Notes under the pieces: generated by a model | Databases searched by the model: none | Told to the model about the DNA's origin: nothing | The model's input: the letters and a program-made list of their open reading frames with translations, nothing else | In this document: positions 42,495-50,746 of the stretch, piece by piece | Layout: each line of letters opens with the position of its first letter | Numbering within the stretch: the first letter of the stretch is position 1 | From: Aneurinibacillus sp. REN35 | Lineage (GTDB): Bacteria > Bacillota > Bacilli > Aneurinibacillales > Aneurinibacillaceae | NCBI RefSeq assembly: GCF_041379945.2 | Contig: NZ_JBFTXJ020000003.1 | Location: forward strand, 248,001 to 312,000 | DNA length: 64,000 bases | Reading direction: 5' to 3' | Translations under genes and position numbers: made by a program

Positions 42495-43699
42495 AAAACT
42501 TTGCCGACATTGCTTTTGCCCCTTTTCTAGTAACAGGACTTGCTAAGATGAACATTAAAACACCGACACCCATCCAGCAGCAGACGATTCCGCTTCTGCT
42601 TGAAGGGTATAGCGTAGTGGGGGAATCGCAGACAGGCACAGGTAAGACGCTTGCCTATTTGCTGCCGCTTCTTGAGAAGATTGAAGCAGACGCTTCGGCA
42701 GCGCAAGCGCTGATCCTTGCTCCCACCAGGGAGCTTACGGTACAAATTCGACAGGTGCTTGACGAGTTGTGCAGCGGTACCAATATTCGGTTTCAGATTA
42801 TTATGGGCGGTGTAGATATTAAGCGCCAGATTGAGAAGTTGAAGCAGAAGCCGCATATTATCGTAGGTTCGCCCGGTCGTATTCATGACTTAATTGAGAA
42901 GAAACGGCTGAAAGTTCATGAAGTAAAAACAGTCGTTATCGACGAAGCGGATCAGATGCTTGAATCTGGCATGATCCGTGAAGTAGAGGCGGTCATGCAG
43001 CGGACACCAAGAGATCGGCAGATTTCAGTATTCTCCGCCACAATCTCGCCACTCGTAGAAGAATGGGGCGAGAAGTGGACACAGGATGAACTAAAAGTAG
43101 TAAAAATAAGAAAGGCATCTCGCCTTCCGGATCGTATTGAGCATAGTTTTCTCGTTACACCTGAGAAGGAAAAATTCGAGACGCTCCGCCGCCTTCTGCA
43201 TGCGCTACAGCCGGAGCGGGCTTTGATTTTTGTTAAGAAACTTCACCTTGTCACAGACATTGCGAAGTGGCTGGTTGCTAAGGACATTCGTATCGCGGGT
43301 ATTCACAGCGATACGAAGAAGGCAGAGCGCGAACAGGCAATGAATGCAATCCGTAAAGGGGATATTACATGCTTAGTCACGACGGATTTGTTGGCGCGAG
43401 GTCTTGACATTGAAGATGTTACTCATGTTATTAACTTCGATTTGCCGTTTGATACGGAAGGCTATATTCACCGTGTAGGACGAACCGGACGTGCCGGTAA
43501 ATCCGGTATGGCGGTTACTCTGCTTGAGCCAAAGGAGAAATTCATGGCAGGCAAGCTGGCCAAACAGCTTCATATCGAGATGCCTGAGCGCGTACTGTTA
43601 CGTGGACAACTGATTCCTTTGCAGGAAAAGAGCTTACGGTCACCAAGCAAAAAAAGAAATACTAAAGAAAAGACAAAATATCATAATAAAAGAAAGTGA
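42491..43699 (+). CDS. DEAD-box RNA helicase
   Basis: ATP-dependent RNA helicase of 402 residues. Helicase motifs are in order: the Q motif (TPTPIQQQTIP), Walker A (SQTGTGKT), PTRELTVQ, VIDEADQML (DEAD), SATI, and the C-terminal RGLDIEDVTHVINFD and HRVGRTGR. A short basic tail (SPSKKRNTKEKTKYHNKRK) probably contacts RNA. It resembles the small CshB/YfmL helicases involved in ribosome assembly or cold growth. It overlaps resE by four bases, an unusual coupling with a redox kinase. Confidence 0.9.
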   Translation: MKNFADIAFAPFLVTGLAKMNIKTPTPIQQQTIPLLLEGYSVVGESQTGTGKTLAYLLPLLEKIEADASAAQALILAPTRELTVQIRQVLDELCSGTNIRFQIIMGGVDIKRQIEKLKQKPHIIVGSPGRIHDLIEKKRLKVHEVKTVVIDEADQMLESGMIREVEAVMQRTPRDRQISVFSATISPLVEEWGEKWTQDELKVVKIRKASRLPDRIEHSFLVTPEKEKFETLRRLLHALQPERALIFVKKLHLVTDIAKWLVAKDIRIAGIHSDTKKAEREQAMNAIRKGDITCLVTTDLLARGLDIEDVTHVINFDLPFDTEGYIHRVGRTGRAGKSGMAVTLLEPKEKFMAGKLAKQLHIEMPERVLLRGQLIPLQEKSLRSPSKKRNTKEKTKYHNKRK

Positions 43700-43705
43700 A
43701 AAGCA

Positions 43706-43738
43706 CAGCCGCCTTCAACCGAAGGTGGCTATTTTTTA
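43706..43738 (+). terminator. Terminator after the helicase gene
   Basis: AGCCGCCTT-N6-AAGGTGGCT then ATTTTTT. Confidence 0.85.
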
Positions 43739-43744
43739 TGCGGA

Positions 43745-43774
43745 TGGATAATTTTTACCGGATCATCCAAGCTA
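43745..43774 (+). promoter_or_regulatory. Possible SigG (forespore) promoter of the ger operon
   Basis: TGGATA (43745-43750), 17 bases, CAAGCTA (43768-43774), against the SigG consensus TGAATA/CATACTA. Position about 30 bases before the first ger gene supports it; the motif match is only fair. Confidence 0.4.
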
Positions 43775-43803
43775 AGTAAGAGAAGCAAAAAGGAGGAGAG
43801 GAT

Positions 43804-45348
43804 ATGCTGGCATTCTTACGGCGAATTTTCCAGCGCCGCATGTATCCCTATCATCGTTCTGCACATGCTTCATCTGCTCGTTCTTCTGCTAGACAAAAGG
43901 AATTGGGGCGGGGGGCTGAGGCTGACTTTGCGCTTTTGTCCGCCCAGTGCAAGATGGAGGATTTTACATACCGCCGTTTGGATACAGCGATTTGCTGTTA
44001 CATCGCAACAATTGTGTCATTAGAGTATGTTGATAAATATATTGTACAGGCACTTTTGTCTGTCTCATCAGATCAAAAGATGAGATTGCCTCTTCTTGAG
44101 AAACTTCAGGGAAGTGAAGTGGAGCAGCTAAAGGATATGGATGCATGTATAAGCAAGCTGCTGCAGGGCTGGGCCATTGTTTTGCATGATGACGGGCTGC
44201 CGATTGCGGTGAATGTATTCGACGTTCCAGAGAGATCGGTAAGTCCGTCAGAGAATGAGACGACGATTTTTGGACCGCAGGAGAATTTCATTGAATCATT
44301 AATGACCAATGTCGGGATTGTGCGTAAACGCCTGAAGTCGCGCGATTTACAGCTTGATGTCACGTTGGTCGGAGAACGTACGCATACGATGGTTGGGCTT
44401 TTGTGGCTCGAGGGGATTGCGAATCCGCAGAACATAGCGGAGCTAAAAAAACGCCTCAGCACCATACAGCGAGACGGAATTACTGACATCAGCGAACTGG
44501 CCGAATTTCTTGAAGATAATCCGTATTCTCCTTTTCCGAACTTTATTTCGACCACACAGCCACAGAAGACTGTGTCCTCGTTGTTGGATGGCAGAATTAT
44601 CATGATGGTGGACGGCTCGCCATATGTGTGGATTACGCCAAGTACGTTCTGGGAGTTTTTTCAGTCACCGGATGATTATTATAACCGCTGGGTATCAGGC
44701 TCCTTAATTCGTTCGCTGCGTATGTTTGGTTTGTTTGCTGCCCTGTTTTTAACGGCGATTTATGTAGCGATTACGACCTTTCATTATCAAATGATACCCC
44801 GCGATATGGTGATGACGCTTTTAGAGACACGAACGAAAGTTCCCTTCCCTCCGCTTATCGAAGCGATGCTGATGGAGATTACCATCGAATTCCTGCGGGA
44901 AGCCGGTGTGCGTCTGCCAACAAAAATCGGACAAACAATCGGCATTGTTGGCGGTATTGTTATTGGGCAGGCAGCGGTTATAGCGGGGTTTACCAGCAAT
45001 TTTTTGATTATCGCTGTTGCGCTATCCTCGATTGCTTCTTTTGTTATCCCTTCGTATCTTATGGCGAATGCAGTTCGCACCATTCGCTATGTGCTTATTA
45101 TTTTAGCCGGTTTTTTCGGCTTTGTTGGCATCGTGATTGGTTTTACGATGATTACGCTTCATTTGTTAGAGATGCGTTCACTTGGAGCGCCATACTTATC
45201 GCCGCTCGTTCCTCTGCGTGTAGGGGATTGGGTCGATAGCGTGATACGATTTCCGTCTACTTTAGCGATAAGTCGTTCTACATTTGCCCGGCCGCGGGAT
45301 GTGAAGCGGGCAGGAAAAGAGGAAGGAGATAATCAAAATTCTACATGA
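43804..45348 (+). CDS. Spore germination receptor subunit A (GerAA/GerKA family)
   Basis: Germinant receptor A subunit of 514 residues in the spore inner membrane. The soluble N-terminal region (1-300) includes DLQLDVTLVGERTHTMVGLLWLEG. The membrane region shows PRDMVMTLLETRTKVPFPPLIEAMLMEITIEFLREAGVRLP and GIVGGIVIGQAAV, typical of GerA family proteins. The ribosome site is AAAGGAGGAGAGG. It begins an A-B-C operon that would sense amino acids or sugars and trigger germination. Which receptor it is (GerA, GerB, GerK or another) cannot be decided here. Confidence 0.92.
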   Translation: MLAFLRRIFQRRMYPYHRSAHASSARSSARQKELGRGAEADFALLSAQCKMEDFTYRRLDTAICCYIATIVSLEYVDKYIVQALLSVSSDQKMRLPLLEKLQGSEVEQLKDMDACISKLLQGWAIVLHDDGLPIAVNVFDVPERSVSPSENETTIFGPQENFIESLMTNVGIVRKRLKSRDLQLDVTLVGERTHTMVGLLWLEGIANPQNIAELKKRLSTIQRDGITDISELAEFLEDNPYSPFPNFISTTQPQKTVSSLLDGRIIMMVDGSPYVWITPSTFWEFFQSPDDYYNRWVSGSLIRSLRMFGLFAALFLTAIYVAITTFHYQMIPRDMVMTLLETRTKVPFPPLIEAMLMEITIEFLREAGVRLPTKIGQTIGIVGGIVIGQAAVIAGFTSNFLIIAVALSSIASFVIPSYLMANAVRTIRYVLIILAGFFGFVGIVIGFTMITLHLLEMRSLGAPYLSPLVPLRVGDWVDSVIRFPSTLAISRSTFARPRDVKRAGKEEGDNQNST

Positions 45349-45362
45349 AAGGAGGGGACGGT

Positions 45363-46469
45363 ATGGACGAGGAGCGGGGTGTTTATGGTGGTGCGTTTTC
45401 AATTGATCCCATCTATCTGTTCTTTTTGGTTAATACAATGCAGATAGGGGTTGGAATATTGCGTGCACCGCGCATTATGGCTGAGCATGTGGGGAATGAA
45501 GGCTGGATCTCTGTTTTATTGGGAGCTCTGTTAATCCAAGTTATTATGCTCCTCGTCTTTCATGTGCTTAAAAGATATCAAAACCGCAATTTATTAGAAG
45601 TAGGAGAGATCCTGCTCGGTAAACCGATTAATTATTGTACTTCAGTTATCATCGGCCTATATTATTTTTTGCTTGGTGTGCTTTTGATCCGAGATTTTAT
45701 TGGAATTCTACAGGATTTTATTTTTACATTTACCTCTCCCATCTATTTGTTTCTTCTCTTTCTATTTCCTTGTTATCTTTTGCTTCGCGGCGGCATTTCG
45801 CTGTTGACTCGCTTTAGCGTCATTGTTTTTTTCTCTACGGCCTGGCTGTTAGTGTTTCTTATTTATGTATACATTAATTTTCAATGGGAGTTTATGCTGC
45901 CTCTTTTTCAGCACAGCATCTCAGACTACATAAGGGGTACAAAGGAAATCACACTCGATTATTTCGGCTTTGAAGTCGCATTTTTCTTCTATTCACTGCT
46001 TGCTCGTAAAGAGAACGCGCTGTTGTATGCTTCGCTTGGTCATTGGTTTAGTACGGCAATCTATTTGGCGGTCATTGTTGGAGCTACAGGGTTGTACGGA
46101 AGTGAGATGCTCAAGCAGCAATCCTATCCAGTTATGGATATGTTCCGTATTATACAGCTTCCCTTTGTTGAACGTGTTGAAATTATCGGTATTAGCGTGT
46201 GGGGCATGCTGGTCATTATTTCATCTGCCGGTTTTATTCTGATTGGAGGCATGAGCATCAAGCATGTATGGAAGCAATCGTTTCTCTGTAAGCCGCATAT
46301 TTTAATTTTGTTAGCCTTTGTTACCTTGTTGTTTTTACCTTCCCGTTTTTTAGACATAGATAATATCTTATCATTTCTTGGTGTTTTCTGGCTGTATGTG
46401 ATAATCACCAGCACTGTGTTGTTCGTTCTTCTCACCTATATTAAGCATGGGAGGCGGATGAGGGGATGA
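45363..46469 (+). CDS. Spore germination receptor subunit B (GerAB family)
   Basis: Membrane subunit of 368 residues with ten hydrophobic helices, related to APC transporters, thought to hold the germinant-binding site. IDPIYLFFLVNTMQIGVGILRAPRIMAE is the typical first helix. I choose ATG 45363 after AAAGGAGGGG; an in-frame ATG at 45345 has no such site. The gene overlaps the C subunit by four bases. Confidence 0.92.
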   Translation: MDEERGVYGGAFSIDPIYLFFLVNTMQIGVGILRAPRIMAEHVGNEGWISVLLGALLIQVIMLLVFHVLKRYQNRNLLEVGEILLGKPINYCTSVIIGLYYFLLGVLLIRDFIGILQDFIFTFTSPIYLFLLFLFPCYLLLRGGISLLTRFSVIVFFSTAWLLVFLIYVYINFQWEFMLPLFQHSISDYIRGTKEITLDYFGFEVAFFFYSLLARKENALLYASLGHWFSTAIYLAVIVGATGLYGSEMLKQQSYPVMDMFRIIQLPFVERVEIIGISVWGMLVIISSAGFILIGGMSIKHVWKQSFLCKPHILILLAFVTLLFLPSRFLDIDNILSFLGVFWLYVIITSTVLFVLLTYIKHGRRMRG

Positions 46470-47566
46470 AGGTTCTGAATGCTTTCGGGATGGCCGTCCT
46501 TCTAAGCGCTCTCCTGTTAGGTGGCTGCTCGGGAGGGGATCGCAAGGTGCTTGACGACCTGGGTGTTCTGTTGACGGCAGGCTATGATCGGGCGGGGCAA
46601 AATCAACTTAGGCTAACCTGTACTCTGCCGATGGTGAGCACGGGAGGCAAGATGTCTTCTCAGATGCTTAGCGTGGTGGCACGCAGCGGAAAAGATGCGC
46701 GCAAAAAGTTAAGCTACTTATCGGGAAGAAGGACAGAAGCCGGGCAGTTAAAAGTGATTTTGTTTAGTGAGGAAATTGCCAGATCAAGTATCAAATCCAT
46801 TATTCATCCGCTGTACCGTGATCCCGAGATCGGCTCCATGATGTTTGTCGGAGTTGTAAAAGGAAAAGCATTGGAAGCGATCAAAGCGGATGTGCAAAAA
46901 CGGCGGGGTGTGGGCATGTATTTATATGATATGCTCAAGCAGGAGGAGGAGGCGCGCGGTACAATCATGTTCCGCATGCATACCGTTATGCGGGATATGG
47001 AAACACCGGGCCGCTCCGTTGCCGTCCCATATTTAGCAGTGCAGAAACAAGGCATTATTATTGACGGACTTGCCCTGTTTAATGATTCGAAAATGTCAGG
47101 GAAACTGCCGGCTCGGCTGATCCCCATTTTTTTAATCTTACACGGAATCAATTATCAGGATCACTTAACTTTGGAATTGGACAAAAAGACACGCGTGACG
47201 CTGTCTTTTATAAAAGTTATACGGAATAGGGAGGCACAATACAATCCGAAAACCAAAAAGGTAACGGTAGTGATTAAAGGGAAAACAACGGCACATGCGC
47301 TAGACTATGTAGGAGAGGAAATTCATACAAAAGAGCAACTGCGGAAATTGGAGAAGCAAATCAGCGCTCGTTTGGAGAGGGACGGGGAGCGTGTGATTAA
47401 GATCATGCAGCAGGCGGGCTCGGACGCGCTTGGCCTGGGCAGCTATTTGCGGGCTAAAAATATATATCCCGAATTTACTACCGATTGGTGGCGCAAGGAG
47501 TTTCCGAAAATTGAGGTAAAGATCAAGATGGAAGTAGAATTAAATCGCTTAGGAATGCTGCGATAG
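46466..47566 (+). CDS. Spore germination receptor lipoprotein subunit C (GerAC family)
   Basis: Lipoprotein of 366 residues on the outer side of the spore inner membrane. The signal ends in a lipobox (LLLGGC, Cys21). Later blocks such as IEVKIKMEVELNRLGML and EKQISARLERDGERVIKIMQQAGSDALGLG are typical of the GerAC C-terminal domain. Last gene of the receptor operon, followed by a terminator. Confidence 0.92.
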   Translation: MKVLNAFGMAVLLSALLLGGCSGGDRKVLDDLGVLLTAGYDRAGQNQLRLTCTLPMVSTGGKMSSQMLSVVARSGKDARKKLSYLSGRRTEAGQLKVILFSEEIARSSIKSIIHPLYRDPEIGSMMFVGVVKGKALEAIKADVQKRRGVGMYLYDMLKQEEEARGTIMFRMHTVMRDMETPGRSVAVPYLAVQKQGIIIDGLALFNDSKMSGKLPARLIPIFLILHGINYQDHLTLELDKKTRVTLSFIKVIRNREAQYNPKTKKVTVVIKGKTTAHALDYVGEEIHTKEQLRKLEKQISARLERDGERVIKIMQQAGSDALGLGSYLRAKNIYPEFTTDWWRKEFPKIEVKIKMEVELNRLGMLR

Positions 47567-47573
47567 CATAAAA

Positions 47574-47618
47574 AGAAACGGAGAGAAGAAGGAGGCCCTT
47601 TTTCTCTCCGTTTCTTTA
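47574..47618. terminator. Bidirectional terminator between the ger operon and a thioesterase
   Basis: AAACGGAGAGAA and TTCTCTCCGTTT arms, followed by CTTTATG. Confidence 0.85.
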
Positions 47619-48020
47619 TGAAGCAAGATGAGCGAACAGGCGCGCTAACTGCTGCGGTACAGGACTGCTTGTGCGGGTGCTGCTGTTCATTGTAACACTG
47701 GTTACGAGCGCGTCTGCCACCAACTCATCACGCTGGTTATGGATCTCCTGTTTTAAGGTATAGCTTGTTCTTCCAAGCCTCTCCGGTTTGGTTGTGATCG
47801 TTAGTCGGTCATTTTGCAGGCATTCTCTGCGATAATTAATGTTAATGTTAACTGTTACGGTTTGAATGTCGAGTGCAAGGAACGCATCGTAGGGCAGGTT
47901 GGCCTGCTCATACCACTCTTCTCTTCCCCATTCCAGGTATTCTAAGTATTTAGCGTTATTCACATGCCCATTTACATCAATTTCTGTTGAGCGGACGACA
48001 ATGTCCAGCGATGCCTCCAT
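47616..48020 (-). CDS. Acyl-CoA thioesterase, hotdog fold (4HBT type)
   Basis: Thioesterase of 134 residues. STEIDVNGHVNNAKYLEYLEWGREEWY is the 4-hydroxybenzoyl-CoA thioesterase/FadM pattern, with the catalytic Asp in EIDVNGHVNN. It should hydrolyse acyl-CoA or acyl-ACP in the cytosol; the chain preference is unknown. The ribosome site is TAGGAGGGA. It is transcribed alone against the germination operon. Confidence 0.87.
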   Translation of the reverse strand: MEASLDIVVRSTEIDVNGHVNNAKYLEYLEWGREEWYEQANLPYDAFLALDIQTVTVNININYRRECLQNDRLTITTKPERLGRTSYTLKQEIHNQRDELVADALVTSVTMNSSTRTSSPVPQQLARLFAHLAS

Positions 48021-48155
48021 CCTATTCCCTCCTATGTATCCGTTTTCCCTTTTATCATACCGTCTTCCAAAAGATATGCCAACTCGGGTTTTGCTTGCCT
48101 GGTAGGTGGTAAATGAATTTTACAACATCATAGAATCAGAGGTGAACGCAAACGA

Positions 48156-49526
48156 ATGAAAGCAGTAGGCAAACTCGGGCTGCTCTCTCTCCTTCTGCTT
48201 CTCCTCTTGAGCGGTTTTTTCACGATAAATAAAAATGAAAATCCGCGTGCCGTGCTTGCGGGCATTGTGCACGACATTCAAGAAAGCGAGTGGGTCTCTT
48301 CCGTATTGGCAGAGGACAAACTTGATGTCTTAAGTGAAAATTCAGCGAGAGGGGATGCGCATCGTCAAGCACAGCAAACATTAGAGCGCTGGGCTAAGGT
48401 GGTAGGCAGTCAGAACACGCAGCAGATGCATCAGCTTATGCACAATACAAATGAGAAGGATATGGCACAATGGCTGGCGATGGCGCCGATAGAAGAAGTG
48501 AAAGTTCAATTGACAGGAGCAGGACATTTGATGCCGGGTGCGTCCGGTTCGTCATTAAGCGGCCTGCAGGCGGAAGTGAAATACCGGTATGCAGGCGGCA
48601 AGCAGAATGAATGGTATAGGATGAAGCGTTCTTTTGATATGAAGCAGACGAAGACGGGCGCATGGATCATTACTCAGTACACACAAGTGGATCAGCCAGC
48701 ATTTTTTGAGCTTAACGAGACAAAAATGAAACAAACCGATCATTTTTTTTTCTTGTATCATGAGCAAAGCGAAGATGAAATGCCCTCAATTATGAAGCAG
48801 ACTGAACAAGCATATCAGGAAATGGGCCAGCGTCTTGCTATTCAGGGAACCCCCCCTTATCCTGTTCTGGTGTACCCCGAAGAGGGATTATGGCAAGGAG
48901 GGCATACGGTAGCCACCGCATCGGGCCAATATTATCTTAATGCCGCCGGCTATAAAGTAACAAACCAGTTCATTTCCTTAAATCTTGAGGCACTGCAGCG
49001 CTCGCCTCAGGATGAATCGGTCTATACGACACTAAAGCACGAAATTGTGCATCTCTATCAATTTCCGCAGCTTCCCCCTTATGTTCCGGTTTGGTTGATG
49101 GAAGGGATGGCGATGTATTACAGTGAGGATGACATGTCCTATGTATTCCGCGGAGAAGAAGGGGAGAGGCGGCTTGGCGAGATTAATCTTGCGAAGCTCA
49201 CGTCTAGTGAGAGGCTAGGCGATAGCGGTTATGGAGTGAGCGGCCGCAAACAGCAGCAAGAATATGCGTTTTCTTATGATACCGTCCGCTACCTTGCTGA
49301 AGTGTATGGGGAAGAAAAGCTTTTAGCGCTTGTAAAATCATATAGTGATACTCCGTGGTTTAAAATTAAAGATGACATTCCGGCAGATGATGAACAGACG
49401 CGGTATAAGTGGGAACGAATTACAAGCCGCTTAACAAATGAGTACTTGCAGAAGCACTACGGACTGACAGAGAAGGAACTAGAGGAACGTGTAAAAGTAT
49501 GGATCAACGAGAAGAACACAAATTGA
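48156..49526 (+). CDS. Secreted gluzincin-like protein (peptidase MA-like)
   Basis: Protein of 456 residues with an N-terminal signal or anchor (LGLLSLLLLLLLSGFF). A zinc motif HEIVH (His295, Glu296, His299) is followed about 17 residues on by WLMEGMAMYY, where Glu316 would be the third ligand of a gluzincin metallopeptidase. A DNA-independent N-terminal half (about residues 60-180) may be an inhibitory or binding domain resembling NTF2-like folds; that is a guess. Likely acts outside the membrane. Substrate unknown. It is flanked by the divergent thioesterase and a 500-base gap. Confidence 0.8.
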   Translation: MKAVGKLGLLSLLLLLLLSGFFTINKNENPRAVLAGIVHDIQESEWVSSVLAEDKLDVLSENSARGDAHRQAQQTLERWAKVVGSQNTQQMHQLMHNTNEKDMAQWLAMAPIEEVKVQLTGAGHLMPGASGSSLSGLQAEVKYRYAGGKQNEWYRMKRSFDMKQTKTGAWIITQYTQVDQPAFFELNETKMKQTDHFFFLYHEQSEDEMPSIMKQTEQAYQEMGQRLAIQGTPPYPVLVYPEEGLWQGGHTVATASGQYYLNAAGYKVTNQFISLNLEALQRSPQDESVYTTLKHEIVHLYQFPQLPPYVPVWLMEGMAMYYSEDDMSYVFRGEEGERRLGEINLAKLTSSERLGDSGYGVSGRKQQQEYAFSYDTVRYLAEVYGEEKLLALVKSYSDTPWFKIKDDIPADDEQTRYKWERITSRLTNEYLQKHYGLTEKELEERVKVWINEKNTN

Positions 49527-49598
49527 TCATATATTTATCAAAAAAAGTTCTTAAGTAAGACATGATATGGTTACATTTCTTAGGTAAAGTATAAGCAT

Positions 49599-49755
49599 CA
49601 GGAGGTGAACGAAACCTACAACGGACGGTATGCTGCTTAGTTCTATTGAACAATTGAAATGACATCAAAAGACCAATAAACGAGCAAAACGCCTGTACGA
49701 TACCACAGCAAAACTTTACCGTCTTTACCATAAAGAAACCAAACCAATTACTTAA
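49599..49755 (+). other. Micro-ORF with perfect ribosome site and an in-frame TGA
   Basis: CAGGAGGTGA (49599-49608) is the best ribosome site in the region, yet no long gene follows. ATG 49630 opens MLLSSIEQLK, then TGA (49660), and the same frame continues for 30 codons (HQKTNKRAKRLYDTTAKLY and RLYHKETKPIT) to TAA at 49753. The distance from ribosome site to ATG is too long at about 20 bases. It may be a decayed small gene. The rest of the 49527-50032 gap holds a hexamer repeat, a terminator and the promoter of the next operon. Confidence 0.3.
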
Positions 49756-49773
49756 CATTAACATTAACATTAA
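49752..49773. repeat. Tandem hexamer TTAACA, three copies
   Basis: TTAACATTAACATTAACATT directly follows the micro-ORF stop. It is short, and possibly slippage-prone. Confidence 0.8.
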
Positions 49774-49807
49774 AAAAATAATATAAGCTTCACGCTTCTT
49801 CTTCCTA

Positions 49808-49839
49808 GAATAACCGGTACATTTGTACCGGTTATTTTA
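49808..49839 (+). terminator. Intrinsic terminator in the 49.5-50 kb gap
   Basis: ATAACCGGTAC and GTACCGGTTAT arms with a very short loop, then TTTAC. It would end any transcript crossing the micro-ORF. Confidence 0.7.
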
Positions 49840-49944
49840 CTTTGTACAGTTAAATTTCCTCCCAAATTCCCGGACGCGGGCGGCAAACGAGTCACGAATC
49901 GTATACATAGACGTTCCTGGCTTGCAAAATATGCGCAAAAAATA

Positions 49945-49953
49945 TGGTATACT
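49945..49953 (+). promoter_or_regulatory. Extended -10 promoter of the two-component operon
   Basis: TGGTATACT matches the extended -10 form (TG-N-TATAAT), about 80 bases before the response regulator gene. No good -35 at 17 bases is seen. Confidence 0.5.
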
Positions 49954-50032
49954 AACGAGATGAACATGAAGATAAGTTTGCAAAGCCGTATTCCGTATCA
50001 AGTGCGCGTGCGGAATGGAGGAGGAAGATATT

Positions 50033-50746
50033 ATGAACGGAACGAAAGTGCTTGTTGCTGATGACGATACTAATGTGTTAGAAATTATTCGTTTATATTT
50101 TGCTCAGCAGCAGATTGATTTGGTTGAAGCGCATGATGGGGAAGAAGCGGTACGGCTTGCTGAGGCAGAGAATCCGGATGCGATTATTCTTGATGTAATG
50201 ATGCCCAAAATGGATGGCTATGAGGCTTGCCGTGAAATTCGCAAGACGATGGATACACCGATTATTATGCTGTCAGCCAAAGGGGAAGAATTCGACCGCG
50301 TGCTCGGACTTGAGCTTGGGGCAGACGACTATGTTACCAAGCCATTCAGTCCGCGTGAATTAGTCGCGCGAATTAAAGCGATTTTTCGCAGGATGCAGCC
50401 GCGAACGGGAGAAGAGAGGGAGTCTGCGCAGAACAATATGCTGCAGTTTCAAGACCTTCAGATTGATTTGCAGGGCCGCCAGGTAACCGTAGTGGGCGAG
50501 CGAGTACAGTTTCGTCCAAAGGAATTTGATCTGCTCGTTTTCTTGGCGCGTTCGCAGGGCAGCGTATTTACGCGAGAACAATTATTGGAGCAAATTTGGG
50601 GCTATGACTTTTTTGGCGATATTCGTACGGTGGATGTCCATGTCAAAAAAATTCGCCAGCATTTGACGAATCTTCCGTATGAATGCATTCATACAGTATG
50701 GGGCGTAGGCTACAAATTTGAGGTAGAAGCATCGTGCTCCGCTTAG
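50033..50746 (+). CDS. OmpR-family response regulator
   Basis: DNA-binding response regulator of 237 residues. The receiver shows DDDT, the phospho-acceptor in AIILDVMMPKMDG and the lysine in VTKPFSPREL. The winged helix carries FLARSQGSVFTREQLLEQIWGYDFFGDIRTVDVHVKKIR. I choose ATG 50033, behind GGAGGAGG. It overlaps the histidine kinase gene by 13 bases and forms a pair with it. It is similar to ResD and PhoP in architecture, but ResD is already assigned at 39954. Targets unknown. Confidence 0.9.
   Translation: MNGTKVLVADDDTNVLEIIRLYFAQQQIDLVEAHDGEEAVRLAEAENPDAIILDVMMPKMDGYEACREIRKTMDTPIIMLSAKGEEFDRVLGLELGADDYVTKPFSPRELVARIKAIFRRMQPRTGEERESAQNNMLQFQDLQIDLQGRQVTVVGERVQFRPKEFDLLVFLARSQGSVFTREQLLEQIWGYDFFGDIRTVDVHVKKIRQHLTNLPYECIHTVWGVGYKFEVEASCSA

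Noticed and set aside
49504-49770. 88-codon minus-strand frame in the 49.5 kb gap
   Set aside because: It reads through the hexamer repeat (MLMLML), overlaps the end of the gluzincin gene and has no ribosome site.
49752-49773. CRISPR-like repeat
   Set aside because: Only three 6-base units without spacers; simple tandem repeat.
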